Positions 8,681 to 17,298 of a DNA stretch of 64,000 nt are shown one piece after another. Under the pieces are notes generated by a model. The model had not been told where the DNA came from. It worked only from the letters and a program-made list of their open reading frames with translations, and ran no database searches. Source of the stretch: Caballeronia sordidicola (GTDB lineage Bacteria; Pseudomonadota; Gammaproteobacteria; Burkholderiales; Burkholderiaceae). The translations under genes were made by a program, and so were the position numbers. The stretch's first letter is position 1; each line of letters opens with the position of its first letter. Where the stretch lies: contig NZ_MTHB01000233.1 of NCBI RefSeq assembly GCF_002220365.1, positions 1 to 64,000 of the forward strand, given 5' to 3'.

Positions 8681-9140
8681 GGCTTCCTGTTCCGGTAATT
8701 TTCCGTGAGGGACAGACGCGTTCGGATATGTCCGACCGTGCGTAAAAGTAACGCCGCATAATGGTGGGGAGGCGACCGGTTGCGACCGGGAGTTGACTAT
8801 CAGCGACGGTTTTTTCGTTCGCACTCGATTGGGGGGGCTGGTCGGGGGGTAGTGGTTGGGGTTGGGGTGCCAGGTTCCAGGGTTAGCGGTCGGAGTTAAT
8901 GCCGGGTTGCTGCTTTCGGCCTTAGCGGTCTGCTTGAGTTGGCTTATTTCTTTAGCATCCGACGCATGCAGACCACTAACCCCGGAACCTAGCAACCCGG
9001 CATTGACCCCGCCCCCACCGCCAGCCATCCAAAACCCCGAGTGCCAACGAACACCCCCGCCCTAGGATTTGGCCCCATTGCGCCAGCAATTTCAGCTTGT
9101 TAGCTTGCAAGTCCGATTGCGAAAACGCCCCCATCGTGTA
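8681..9140. repeat. caiX/cdhR divergent intergenic region with an inverted copy of the dispersed repeat
   Basis: This gene-free region holds the divergent promoters of caiX and cdhR. Positions 8956 down to about 8866 are an inverted copy of the repeat seen at 199-300. A partial copy in the other orientation lies at about 8969-9010, so the two pieces face each other head to head around a short centre (8957-8968). A G-run occurs at 8831-8850. I see no gene in it. A CdhR binding site is expected here from the Pseudomonas system, but I cannot point to one. Confidence 0.65.
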
Positions 9141-10124
9141 ATGCCCGCTACCGAAGACTTTCACTTCCTGTTGCTGCCCGAGTTTTCGTCTATCGGCTTC
9201 ATGTCGGCAATCGAGCCGCTACGCGTCGCCAACCGCTTCCGGGGTGCACTGTACCGCTGGCACATCCTGAGCCTCGACGGCGGTCCCGTCTGCGCCAGCA
9301 ACGGCATCTCGCTCAACGCCGAAAGCGCCCTCGCCGACGTTGACGAGGCCACCAACGTCATCGTCGTCGCAGGCTTCAACCCGCTCAGCCGCTACACACG
9401 CGAAATGGGCGACTGGCTCCGGCGGATGGATCGCGAAGGCGCCACGCTAGGCGGTATCGATACAGGCAGTTTCGTGCTGGCCGAAGCAGGTCTTCTCAAG
9501 CACGAGCGCGTAACGCTCCACTGGGAAGCAGCATCGGCATTCCAGGAACGCTATCCGTCACTCACGGTCAGCCAGGAGCTATTCGAAATCGACGCGCGAC
9601 GCATCACGTGCGCCGGAGGCACAGCCTCCATCGATCTCATGCTCGACCTGATCGGGCGCCGCCACGGCGCCGAACTCGCCGCCCAGGTCTCCGAGCAATT
9701 CGTGCTCGGCCGGATCCGGCAGCGCTCGGACCACCAGCGCATGCAGATTGCAGCGCGCTACGGCATCCACAATCGCAAGCTGATCCAGGTGATCGGCGTA
9801 ATGGAACAACACATGGAGGAACCGCTGTCGCCAGATGCACTGGCAGAGGAAATCGGCGTGACGCGGCGTCAGTTGGAACGCCTGTTCTGCTCGGCAATGA
9901 AAGACACACCCACCCACTTCTATCTCGGACTGCGCCTTGCACGCGCCCGCGAATTACTACAACAAACCGACATGTCCATTACCACGGTCTGCGTGGCATG
10001 CGGCTTCGAATCACCCTCGCACTTCTCACGCACCTACCGCACGCGCTTCGGCTCAAGCCCGCGCCAGGACCGCAGTTCGCCGCGCGCGACGGCGCCCGTT
10101 AAGGAAACCGTCGCGGCAAGCTGA
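9141..10124 (+). CDS. cdhR: GATase1-like AraC-family regulator of carnitine catabolism
   Basis: This 327-aa transcription factor has an N-terminal DJ-1/PfpI-like (class I glutamine amidotransferase-like) sensor domain and a C-terminal AraC helix-turn-helix pair. It starts MPATEDFHFLLLPEFSSIGF and carries SPDALAEEIGVTRRQLERLF in the first helix-turn-helix, with MSITTVCVACGFESPSHFSR in the second. It diverges from the carnitine operon exactly as CdhR diverges from caiX in Pseudomonas, where it activates the operon with carnitine. I chose the ATG at 9141, which matches the usual start of the family; a TTG at 9069 would add 24 residues that do not look like the domain, and neither start has a clear ribosome binding site. 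Confidence 0.88.
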   Translation: MPATEDFHFLLLPEFSSIGFMSAIEPLRVANRFRGALYRWHILSLDGGPVCASNGISLNAESALADVDEATNVIVVAGFNPLSRYTREMGDWLRRMDREGATLGGIDTGSFVLAEAGLLKHERVTLHWEAASAFQERYPSLTVSQELFEIDARRITCAGGTASIDLMLDLIGRRHGAELAAQVSEQFVLGRIRQRSDHQRMQIAARYGIHNRKLIQVIGVMEQHMEEPLSPDALAEEIGVTRRQLERLFCSAMKDTPTHFYLGLRLARARELLQQTDMSITTVCVACGFESPSHFSRTYRTRFGSSPRQDRSSPRATAPVKETVAAS

Positions 10125-10140
10125 AACAAACAAATAACGC

Positions 10141-11289
10141 TTAGAACGAGTGCCGAAGACCAATGCGAACATCGCTTTGGGTGCTTGACGTCGACGGCGT
10201 AAAGCTATAGCCGATCACCGCGTTCACACCACTCGATGCCTTGAGGTAGTCACCCGACACATAGACGTCAGTACGCTTGGACAACAGGTAATGCAGCCCG
10301 AGCGAGCCCATGTTCCACTTGTGGCCTTCGAAAGCCGTGAACTGATAACCACCGTACAGGATCAACGCAGGCGTGAAGTTATACTGCGCACCGCCTTCAC
10401 CCACGTGCATGTGCGACGATTCCCCAAAGCCCTTGATCGTGGTGTAAGTGTAGTTGCCCAACAGCGTCAGGTTGCCGAGTGCATACGACGATCCAATGCC
10501 GTAAGTCATCTGGCTGTCGACGTTGAACGCGGTGCTGCTGAACAAGTCGGTTACAGCGCCAGTGGTCGGGTTCGTGGTTGCGACGGTCTGGCCCAGGAAG
10601 GTCTTCGTGCCAATCATCGCGTACGGGTCGAATGCATAGATACCATTCGGATTGTTCAGGCGCGTGACCGCCGTGCCGATCGTAAAGTCGCCGTGCGCGT
10701 AGTGCGCGCCCAAGCTGTATGCGCTCTTCTCGTGGAAATCACCCGCAACGTTGCCGAACGAATACAAGCCGCCGAAAGTCAGGCCGCCGATGTCAGGCGA
10801 CATGTACTTGATCGAGTTCGGCAAGCGGTCGCCGTTCATGCGGTCGAAGTCGCCCTGGTGAATCGCGTAGCCGCTGCCGAACGAGGAGATGTTGTAACCC
10901 TCCATGAACTCGTTCGTCAGGTCCAGCTGGTTACCCGCCGAGATCGTGCCCCACTGGTTCTGCAAGCCCACATAAGCCTGCCGGCCGAATTCCGCGCCGC
11001 CCTGGGCAAAGGTGCCGTTACCCAGGTGGAAGCCGTTCTCGAGCACGAAGATTGCCTTCAATCCGCCGCCCAGGTCCTCAGTGCCCTTGAGGCCGAACCG
11101 GTTACCGTAAGAGATGCCGTCGTCGAATTTGACGACGTGCGAGCCACCCGTGTTGTTGACATAGGTAATACCGGCGTCGAGGATACCGTACAGCGTCACG
11201 CTGCTTTGCGCACGAACCACAGCAGGTGCGGACACGACGCCTGCGCTCAACGCTAGGGCCGCCAGCTTTACGGCATTTCGCTTCTTCAT
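10141..11289 (-). CDS. Trimeric Gram-negative porin (OmpC-like)
   Basis: This 382-aa outer-membrane porin of the beta-proteobacterial general porin family has a signal peptide (cleavage near VVRAQ/SSVTLYG). The mature N-terminus is SSVTLYGILDAGITYVNN, and alternating beta strands lead to a terminal Phe in RIGLRHSF, which is needed for outer-membrane insertion. The ATG at 11289 has a GGGAGA ribosome binding site. It is convergent with cdhR. Its position between the carnitine and choline-sulfate modules suggests that it may admit quaternary amines, but porins of this family are usually unspecific and are found in many contexts, so that is only an inference. Confidence 0.92.
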   Translation of the reverse strand: MKKRNAVKLAALALSAGVVSAPAVVRAQSSVTLYGILDAGITYVNNTGGSHVVKFDDGISYGNRFGLKGTEDLGGGLKAIFVLENGFHLGNGTFAQGGAEFGRQAYVGLQNQWGTISAGNQLDLTNEFMEGYNISSFGSGYAIHQGDFDRMNGDRLPNSIKYMSPDIGGLTFGGLYSFGNVAGDFHEKSAYSLGAHYAHGDFTIGTAVTRLNNPNGIYAFDPYAMIGTKTFLGQTVATTNPTTGAVTDLFSSTAFNVDSQMTYGIGSSYALGNLTLLGNYTYTTIKGFGESSHMHVGEGGAQYNFTPALILYGGYQFTAFEGHKWNMGSLGLHYLLSKRTDVYVSGDYLKASSGVNAVIGYSFTPSTSSTQSDVRIGLRHSF

Positions 11290-11571
11290 CGTTGATTCTC
11301 CCTGATACCCGTTTGGCACGTTTCGTTGGACGAAGCGAGATCCGCGCTGCTCCGGCGATGGGTTGACATCGCGCAACGCTTCTCGCTCGAGTTTTTATTG
11401 CAGAGACTGGCGTACTACAGTGATCTGACGCATGGGGTGCCGGTGCATGCATTGAGCTTCAGACGCATCGGGCTTTCAGACGCGTGCACCAGCCTTGCAA
11501 AAGTAAGAGGCCATATTTACTGGGGCTCGACCTTTTGCGACGTAAATCTGTCCAGTTGCGACCCACTGTTG
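11290..11571. other. Upstream region of the porin gene, no gene seen
   Basis: These 282 bp lie between the porin start and the stop of choX. Both genes are on the minus strand, so this is the porin promoter and leader as well as the choX 3' end. I found no convincing gene, hairpin or operator. Confidence 0.4.
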
Positions 11572-12522
11572 TTATTTGGAACCAAGCGCTGTTTGCACGG
11601 CCTGCCACCCATTTCCACCCGTAGTCGTGGTAACGCCGTCAAGCCACCCCTTCACAAGATCCGGGTTGCGCTTGAGCGCCGCTGCAGCAGCGGTATCCAC
11701 GTTGGTCTTGTTTTGAAGGACGTCGGTGATGATGCCGTTCTCCAGATCAACGTTAAATGTCATCTGCTTGAACAGACGCCCCACGTTCGGGCATTCGCCC
11801 ACGTAACCCGCCCGCGCAACCGTATTGACCGTCGCGCCGCCGAAGTTCGGGCCAAAGTATTTATCGCCGCCATCGAGGTAGGTCAGATGGAACTTCGTGT
11901 TCATCAGATGTGGCTCCCATGCAAGGAACACGATCCACTTCTTGTCGCGCACGGAGCGTTCGACTTGCGTCAGCATGCCCGTCTCACTCGACTCCACCAG
12001 CTTCCAGCCATTCAGGCCGAACGCCTTTTCATCGATCATCTTCTTGATGTTCTGATTCGCGGGCGCGCCCGGCTCGATGCCATAGATCTTGCCGTCGAAC
12101 TTGTCCGCGTTCTTCTGCAAGTCGGCGAACGTGTGCACGCCGGCCGCCGCCACATAGTCCGGCACGGCTAAGGTGAACTTTGCGTTGGTCAGGTTCGGGT
12201 GCACCACGTCGATCGACTTTTCATCAACGAACTGCTTGACCAGCGGTCCTTGCGCGGGCATCCAGTTACCCAGGAACGCGTCGACCTGACCTTTCTTCAA
12301 GCCTTGGTATGTAATGGGCACGGAAAGGTTCGAGACGCTCTGCTTGTAGCCGAGCGCTTTCAGCACGACACCGGCCATGGCGTTGGTGGCATCGATATCG
12401 GTCCAGCCCGGGTCCGCCATCTTCACCTGCAGGCAGCTTTGGGGCTCGGCGGCGACTACGGTGCCGATGGATGCGCAGAGTGCCGCAATGCAGAATAGCG
12501 CGTGCTGTAAGGGCTTTTTCAT
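11572..12522 (-). CDS. choX: Choline ABC transporter solute-binding protein
   Basis: This 316-aa periplasmic binding protein has a signal peptide ending near TVVAAEPQ. It belongs to the glycine-betaine/choline OpuAC fold but matches the choline-binding (ChoX/BetX-like) branch: MADPGWTDIDATNAMAG, AFLGNWMPA, GKIYGIEPGAPANQNI and WIVFLAWEPHLMNT. It lies 53 bp downstream of betC and is probably co-transcribed with it, so choline released from choline sulfate, or choline from outside, can be captured. There is no adjacent permease or ATPase. Glycine betaine is an alternative ligand; the assignment to choline is favoured by pairing with the sulfatase. Confidence 0.8.
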   Translation of the reverse strand: MKKPLQHALFCIAALCASIGTVVAAEPQSCLQVKMADPGWTDIDATNAMAGVVLKALGYKQSVSNLSVPITYQGLKKGQVDAFLGNWMPAQGPLVKQFVDEKSIDVVHPNLTNAKFTLAVPDYVAAAGVHTFADLQKNADKFDGKIYGIEPGAPANQNIKKMIDEKAFGLNGWKLVESSETGMLTQVERSVRDKKWIVFLAWEPHLMNTKFHLTYLDGGDKYFGPNFGGATVNTVARAGYVGECPNVGRLFKQMTFNVDLENGIITDVLQNKTNVDTAAAAALKRNPDLVKGWLDGVTTTTGGNGWQAVQTALGSK

Positions 12523-12575
12523 GTTTGGCTTCCTGTGGGTGATGGGGTTTTGGTTGTCGTTCAGTGGCGTGGGCT

Positions 12576-14114
12576 TTAGCGCGTGACAGCGGGAAAACGC
12601 GCCATGGCTTCGAGCGTGTCGAGGTCAATGTGATTGCGCATATAACGCTGGCTGGCATCCACCGACGGTTGCCAGTCCCATGATTCGATCAGGCCTTGCG
12701 TGGTCGCTTCGAAGTGAAATTGCCGCCGCCGCTGGCTTTGCACGACTTCTGCGCGCAGTGCTCCGAGATCCCAGCGCCCGGCGATTTCCTCGCGAAACGC
12801 AGCGACCCTCGCCGCGTGTTCGGGCAGGGTCGCAAGGTTGGTGCGTTCGAGTGGATCCGCCGTGACGTTGAAAAGCTGGTCAGGGTCCGAGGGCGTATGG
12901 ATGAACTTGAAGTCGCCGCGGCGCAGCATCACGATTGGCGCAATCGCACCTTCGGCCAAGTACTCGCCGATGGCTTCATCGTGTGCCTGCGGTTCGCCGC
13001 GCAGATGCGGCAAGAGACTCCGGCCGTCGAGCGTATCGGGCCATGCCGGTCGCGGCGTGCCACGGCCGAGTTCCACCAGCGTCGGCAGCAAGTCCAGATG
13101 CGATACGGAGGCACTCACACGCACCGCCTCGAATTGCCCCGGCGCGTGCACGATCAGCGGCACGCGGCAGCCGCCTTCGAAGAACGTCATCTTGTACCAG
13201 AGGCCACGCTCGCCCAGCATCTCGCCATGATCGGACGTGACGATCACGATGGTGTCGTCGGCCAGGCCCGCCTGATCGAGCGCTTCGAGGATCGCACCGA
13301 ACTGCGCATCGACGTACGAAATCGCACCGTAGTACGCATGGCGCGCGTTGCGGATCTGCTGGTCGGTCGGCGGCGTCTTGTCCGTCTCGCACACGTAACG
13401 CAGGCGCTTCGAATGCGGGTCGGCGGCGTCCAGCGTGTCGCGGTAAGCGGGCATTTGAATGTCTTCGTCGCGGTACATGTCCCAGTATTTCTGCGGAATC
13501 GCGTAAGGATCGTGCGGGTGGGTGAGCGACGCCACCACGCAAAACGGCCGCTCGTCCTTCCCGGCTTGCCGCTCGCGCGCTATGTCGAATAACTTCTGGC
13601 GCGTAGTGAAGGTCACTTCATCGTCGAAATCGAGTTGATTCGTGCGCACGCACGGCCCCGCGTCGATCACGGAACTCATGTTGTGATACCAGCTCGGGCG
13701 CGTCTCGAAGTCGTCCCAGTTCGGCGTCCAGCCGAAATCCGCCGGATAGATGTCTGTTGTGAGGCGCTCCTCGAAACCGTGCAATTGGTCCGGGCCGCAA
13801 AAATGCATTTTCCCCGAGAGAATCGTCCGGTACCCCTCCGCGCGCAGGTAATGCGCAAAAGTTAATGTTTGCGAGGGAAATTCGGCGGCGTTATCGTAGG
13901 CACCTATAGCCGAGGGCAGCTTGCCCGACAAGAACGAAAAACGCGACGGTGCGCAGAGCGGACTCGCGCAATAAGCCGAATCGAAGACAACGCCCCGGGC
14001 CGCGAGCGCGTCCATGTTCGGCGTCTTGGTCACGTGATGGCCGTACGCGGACAACGCGAAAGGCGTCATTTGATCAGCCATCAGAATAAGGATATTTGGT
14101 TTGCGTTTAAGCAT
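12576..14114 (-). CDS. betC: Choline-sulfatase
   Basis: This 512-aa cytoplasmic type I sulfatase hydrolyses choline-O-sulfate to choline and sulfate. The sulfatase signature C-A-P-S-R begins at Cys54, the residue converted to formylglycine and the same position as in Sinorhizobium BetC. Metal-binding parts are visible: MADQM near residues 12-16 and TSDHGEMLGERGLWYK near 293-308. The C-terminal segment includes the choline-sulfatase type extension. No signal peptide is present. It heads the betC-choX pair and diverges from a LysR regulator of the type known to accompany choline-sulfatase genes. Formylglycine formation needs a maturation enzyme that is not encoded in this window. Confidence 0.95.
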   Translation of the reverse strand: MLKRKPNILILMADQMTPFALSAYGHHVTKTPNMDALAARGVVFDSAYCASPLCAPSRFSFLSGKLPSAIGAYDNAAEFPSQTLTFAHYLRAEGYRTILSGKMHFCGPDQLHGFEERLTTDIYPADFGWTPNWDDFETRPSWYHNMSSVIDAGPCVRTNQLDFDDEVTFTTRQKLFDIARERQAGKDERPFCVVASLTHPHDPYAIPQKYWDMYRDEDIQMPAYRDTLDAADPHSKRLRYVCETDKTPPTDQQIRNARHAYYGAISYVDAQFGAILEALDQAGLADDTIVIVTSDHGEMLGERGLWYKMTFFEGGCRVPLIVHAPGQFEAVRVSASVSHLDLLPTLVELGRGTPRPAWPDTLDGRSLLPHLRGEPQAHDEAIGEYLAEGAIAPIVMLRRGDFKFIHTPSDPDQLFNVTADPLERTNLATLPEHAARVAAFREEIAGRWDLGALRAEVVQSQRRRQFHFEATTQGLIESWDWQPSVDASQRYMRNHIDLDTLEAMARFPAVTR

Positions 14115-14232
14115 CGGGGCGAGGCTCGAATAGAATCAGGAAGGTGAGGCGGCAAGGGCAAACGCACGGCGAACGGCCCGTGTCGGACATCACTATTGCC
14201 GTTCCATTCGCGGCTGTGAAGAGAGCAAAACG

Positions 14233-14246
14233 TTATGAGCTCATAA
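14233..14246. promoter_or_regulatory. Perfect 14-bp palindrome before the LysR gene, candidate operator
   Basis: TTATGAGCTCATAA is a perfect palindrome and contains the T-N11-A pattern of LysR-family boxes. It sits 9 bp before the start of the LysR gene, just upstream of its AAGGGGG ribosome binding site, in the betC/LysR divergent region. A site there would suit autorepression. This is a sequence observation; binding is inferred. Confidence 0.45.
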
Positions 14247-14255
14247 GGGGGACTT

Positions 14256-15176
14256 ATGTCGAGACAGGATCGTTTGCCGCCAATGCAGGCGCTGTCGATG
14301 TTCGAGTCCGCCGCGCGTCTCGCCAGCTTTACCGCCGCCGCCCGCGAACTGGGCTCCACGCAGCCGGCGGTCAGCCAGCGCGTGGTGCAGCTCGAGGAGA
14401 ACCTCGGCGCGGCGCTGTTCGAGCGCGGGCACCGGGGCGTAACGCTCACCGAGGACGGGGTGCGCCTCTTCGAAGCCGTGCGTCAGAGCCTCGACACCAT
14501 CCGCGTTGCTACCAACGACATCCGGGCGCGCCATGCGTCGCCCGCGCAGCGCTCGCTCAATCTCCTGACCGATTTCGGCTTCGCGACCTATTGGCTGATG
14601 CCGCGCCTGTCGCAATTCAAGGCGCTGATGCCAGATGTGGATGTGAAGATCACCACCGCGCAAGACGTGCTCGCCGCCGATCAAGATCATGCGGATATCG
14701 TGATCGGTTTTGGTCAGGCGGAGACTGACTGGGCGGGACGCGGTGCCGTCAAACTGTTTCCTGAACAGGTCACGCCGGTGTGCAGTCCCGCGTTCTTCGC
14801 GCGACATGGCAAGCCCGGCCATCCTTCAGACCTCGTCAACCTGCCGCTGCTTCATCTTGAACCCACGAACCCTGAGCGCTGGTTGTCGTGGCATGGTTGG
14901 TTCGCGGCGCATGGCCTTGCTGCGCCGCCCGCGCATCGCGGCATTACGTTCAACAGCTATGGCTTCGTCGCGCACGCTGCAATCATGGGCCAGGGCGTGG
15001 CGCTCGGATGGGCGCCGCTGGTGGACGAACTCGTCGCGAGCGGACAGCTGATCGAGTTGTTCGACACACCGGTCACCACCGACGCGGGATATGTCTTGAA
15101 TGCACCGCGCGCTCAATCCTTGACCGTCTGCGCGTTTCGCGACTGGCTGCTGTTTGAGTGCGGCGTGATGGCCTGA
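14256..15176 (+). CDS. LysR-family regulator of choline-sulfate utilisation
   Basis: This 306-aa LysR-type regulator has an N-terminal helix-turn-helix (MFESAARLASFTAAARELGS and QPAVSQRVVQLEENLG, residues 15-51) and a C-terminal effector-binding domain. It starts at the ATG at 14256 behind AAGGGGGAC. It is divergent from betC, the standard location of the choline-sulfate-utilisation LysR family. By that family it should respond to choline sulfate or choline and control betC-choX. It could instead act more widely on the choline genes nearby. Confidence 0.85.
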   Translation: MSRQDRLPPMQALSMFESAARLASFTAAARELGSTQPAVSQRVVQLEENLGAALFERGHRGVTLTEDGVRLFEAVRQSLDTIRVATNDIRARHASPAQRSLNLLTDFGFATYWLMPRLSQFKALMPDVDVKITTAQDVLAADQDHADIVIGFGQAETDWAGRGAVKLFPEQVTPVCSPAFFARHGKPGHPSDLVNLPLLHLEPTNPERWLSWHGWFAAHGLAAPPAHRGITFNSYGFVAHAAIMGQGVALGWAPLVDELVASGQLIELFDTPVTTDAGYVLNAPRAQSLTVCAFRDWLLFECGVMA

Positions 15177-15313
15177 TACCACCTAAAATCCACCTGACGC
15201 TCCGATACCAGCGTCACGGCGTTTAGCTTCTAGCCGCGCCCCATGCAATTTGTTCTACTGCATCGTATGCGCGCTGCATTCGCGGCGCTGCCATTCGCAT
15301 AGTGGAGAACCGC

Positions 15314-16210
15314 ATGGCCGGCAGCAATGTCACTAGTAGCGTCTTTGACACCCTTTCTCATCAACTCGTGCTGACGGTGGCCTGTCCCAGCGCTGCGGGA
15401 CAAGTCGCCGCCGTGGTCGGTTTCCTCGACCGGCACCAGTGTTACGTCGACGAACTCACGGTCTTCGACGACGACCTCAGCCAGCGCTTCTTCGTACGCT
15501 GCGTCTTCCACGGCGTGGATCACGATGAAACGCTGCAGATCGCCGCGTTGCAGCAGGAATTCACGCCTATTGCCGAACGTTTCTCCATGACGTGGGCGAT
15601 CCACAAGGTAGCCGCGCGGCCGAAGGTGCTCATCATGGTATCGAAGCTCGAGCACTGTCTCGCGGACCTGTTGTTCCGCTGGCGCATGGGCGAGTTGAAG
15701 ATGGACATTGTGGGGATCGGGTCGAACCACCGTGATCTGGAACCGCTTGCCGTACAGCACGGCTTGCCCTTCCATCATCTCCCTGTCACCGCCGATACCA
15801 AACCGCAACAGGAAGCGCGTCTACTCGATCTGTTCGAGTCGTCCGGCGCGGAGTTGATGATTCTCGCGCGCTATATGCAGATCCTGTCAGGCGAGACGAG
15901 CCGCAATCTGGCTGCGCGCGCGATCAACATCCATCATTCGTTCCTGCCCGGTTTCAAAGGGGCGAAGCCCTATCACCAGGCACATACGCGTGGCGTGAAG
16001 CTGATCGGCGCAACGGCGCATTTCGTGACCGATGACCTCGACGAAGGTCCGATCATCGAGCAAGTGGTTGAACGTGTGGATCACTCGTACAAGCCGGAGC
16101 GTCTTCTGGCAACGGGACGCGACGTGGAATGCATCACGCTTGCCCGTGCGGTGAAGGCGTTCATTGAACGGCGTGTGTTTATCAACGGCGACCGGACCGT
16201 GGTGCTGTAA
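15314..16210 (+). CDS. purU: Formyltetrahydrofolate deformylase
   Basis: This 298-aa enzyme hydrolyses 10-formyl-THF to formate and THF. The N-terminal ACT domain (about 8-90) is followed by a formyltransferase domain. The catalytic Asn-His-Asp set is visible in INIHHSFLPGFKGAKPYHQA and in the later FVTDDLDEGPII. The ATG at 15314 has a GGAGA ribosome binding site; a GTG at 15302 is in frame but overlaps that site. In Pseudomonas a purU copy (purU2) lies in the sarcosine oxidase cluster, where it recycles THF loaded by demethylation steps. Here it stands alone between the choline-sulfate module and the gbc run, and ends at a strong hairpin. Confidence 0.93.
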   Translation: MAGSNVTSSVFDTLSHQLVLTVACPSAAGQVAAVVGFLDRHQCYVDELTVFDDDLSQRFFVRCVFHGVDHDETLQIAALQQEFTPIAERFSMTWAIHKVAARPKVLIMVSKLEHCLADLLFRWRMGELKMDIVGIGSNHRDLEPLAVQHGLPFHHLPVTADTKPQQEARLLDLFESSGAELMILARYMQILSGETSRNLAARAINIHHSFLPGFKGAKPYHQAHTRGVKLIGATAHFVTDDLDEGPIIEQVVERVDHSYKPERLLATGRDVECITLARAVKAFIERRVFINGDRTVVL

Positions 16211-16212
16211 TC

Positions 16213-16268
16213 AGCCTTTGAACAAAGGCTCCGGAAACGAAACAACGCCGCTAAAAAGCGGCGTTGTT
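16213..16268. terminator. Bidirectional hairpin terminator between purU and the gbc run
   Basis: A perfect 12-bp stem lies at 16241-16252 (AACAACGCCGCT) and 16257-16268 with an AAAA loop, followed by only a short T-rich tail. A second smaller hairpin, AGCCTTT-GAAC-AAAGGCT, lies at 16213-16230 just after the purU stop. They sit between two convergent genes and can serve both strands. Confidence 0.8.
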
Positions 16269-16292
16269 CGTTGAATCTAAAGCAAGGGATTG

Positions 16293-17156
16293 TTAATTAG
16301 CAGTCCAGCTCGACACACGGTCGCCATGCGCGCTCACCCACGCATCCGCGGCGGCGGCCGGCTTCGCACCGTTCGTGGTGGCAAGCATCACGCTGTCGAT
16401 CTCACCCGGTTTCCATTGGAACTTCTTCAGGAAAGCAACCACGGTAGGCGCCTTTGTCTCCAGGCCCGGATTGATCACGCTGTCCACGTGCTCGGCTTCA
16501 CCGAACACCTTCTTCGGATCTTCCAGGAATTTCAGCTTGTACTTCGCGAACATCCAGTGCGGCTTCCAGCCCGTCACAATGATCGGCTTCTTCGCATTTT
16601 CCGAACGGGCCAGTTCCGCCGTCATCGCGCTGCCCGAACTCGGCATCAAGGTGTAGTCGAGACCGTATGCCTTGATCGCTTCGCTCGTCTTCGACATCAC
16701 GCCTGCGCCTGCGTCGATACCAACAATGCGCCCGCCGAACTCGTCCTTCTTCGCTTCGAGATCCGTCAGGCTCGTCACGTCCACATTTTCCGGCACGATC
16801 AGGCCAATCTTCGCGTCAGGAAAATTGGTGCCGACATCGACGACTTTCGACTTGAAGTTTTCCCAATACGCGCCGTGCGTAACCGGCAGCCACGCCGACA
16901 AGGTAGCGTCGAGGTCACCGCGCGCCACGCCCTGCCACATCACGCCGGCCGCGACCGGCACGAGTTGCACGGGATAACCCAGCTTCTTCTCGATGATCTG
17001 AGCCGCCACGTTCGACGTCGCCACGCTGTCGTCCCAGCCTTCCACGTAACCGATCTTGATGGTCGGTTTCGCGTCGGCGGCAATCACACCCGCGCTGGTT
17101 GCAGCCAGCGCCGCACTTAAAGTGCTTAAAACAAGCAGTTTTTTGATCAGTCTCAT
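16293..17156 (-). CDS. Glycine-betaine/proline-betaine type ABC solute-binding protein
   Basis: This 287-aa periplasmic binding protein of the OpuAC family, class with KIGYVEGWDDSVATSNVA and LSAWLPVTHGAYW, has a signal peptide ending near AGVIAADAK. It is less similar to the three other binding proteins in this window, which share the GYWWP/IEPG pattern; this one resembles the short OpuAC type. The ATG at 17156 is preceded by GGGGAG. It is the last gene of the minus-strand glycine-betaine run, 142 bp after gbcB, and no transporter subunits accompany it. Ligand by inference: glycine betaine or dimethylglycine. Confidence 0.85.
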   Translation of the reverse strand: MRLIKKLLVLSTLSAALAATSAGVIAADAKPTIKIGYVEGWDDSVATSNVAAQIIEKKLGYPVQLVPVAAGVMWQGVARGDLDATLSAWLPVTHGAYWENFKSKVVDVGTNFPDAKIGLIVPENVDVTSLTDLEAKKDEFGGRIVGIDAGAGVMSKTSEAIKAYGLDYTLMPSSGSAMTAELARSENAKKPIIVTGWKPHWMFAKYKLKFLEDPKKVFGEAEHVDSVINPGLETKAPTVVAFLKKFQWKPGEIDSVMLATTNGAKPAAAADAWVSAHGDRVSSWTAN

Positions 17157-17298
17157 TGTCGTACTCCCCTTTGCGGTCCACACCATTGAGGCTTTAGAAT
17201 CACCGGCCAGAAATACGCCGACTGGTTATTTTTCGACACCCAGTTGTCCGGATGCGACCTCGTTTTATCCGGCTGCGTCGCCGGGCCTGATGAATACC

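Noticed and set aside
8681..9028. Extension of caiX to position 9028
   Set aside because: The extra residues are repeat-encoded; the signal peptide and ribosome site place the start at 8680.
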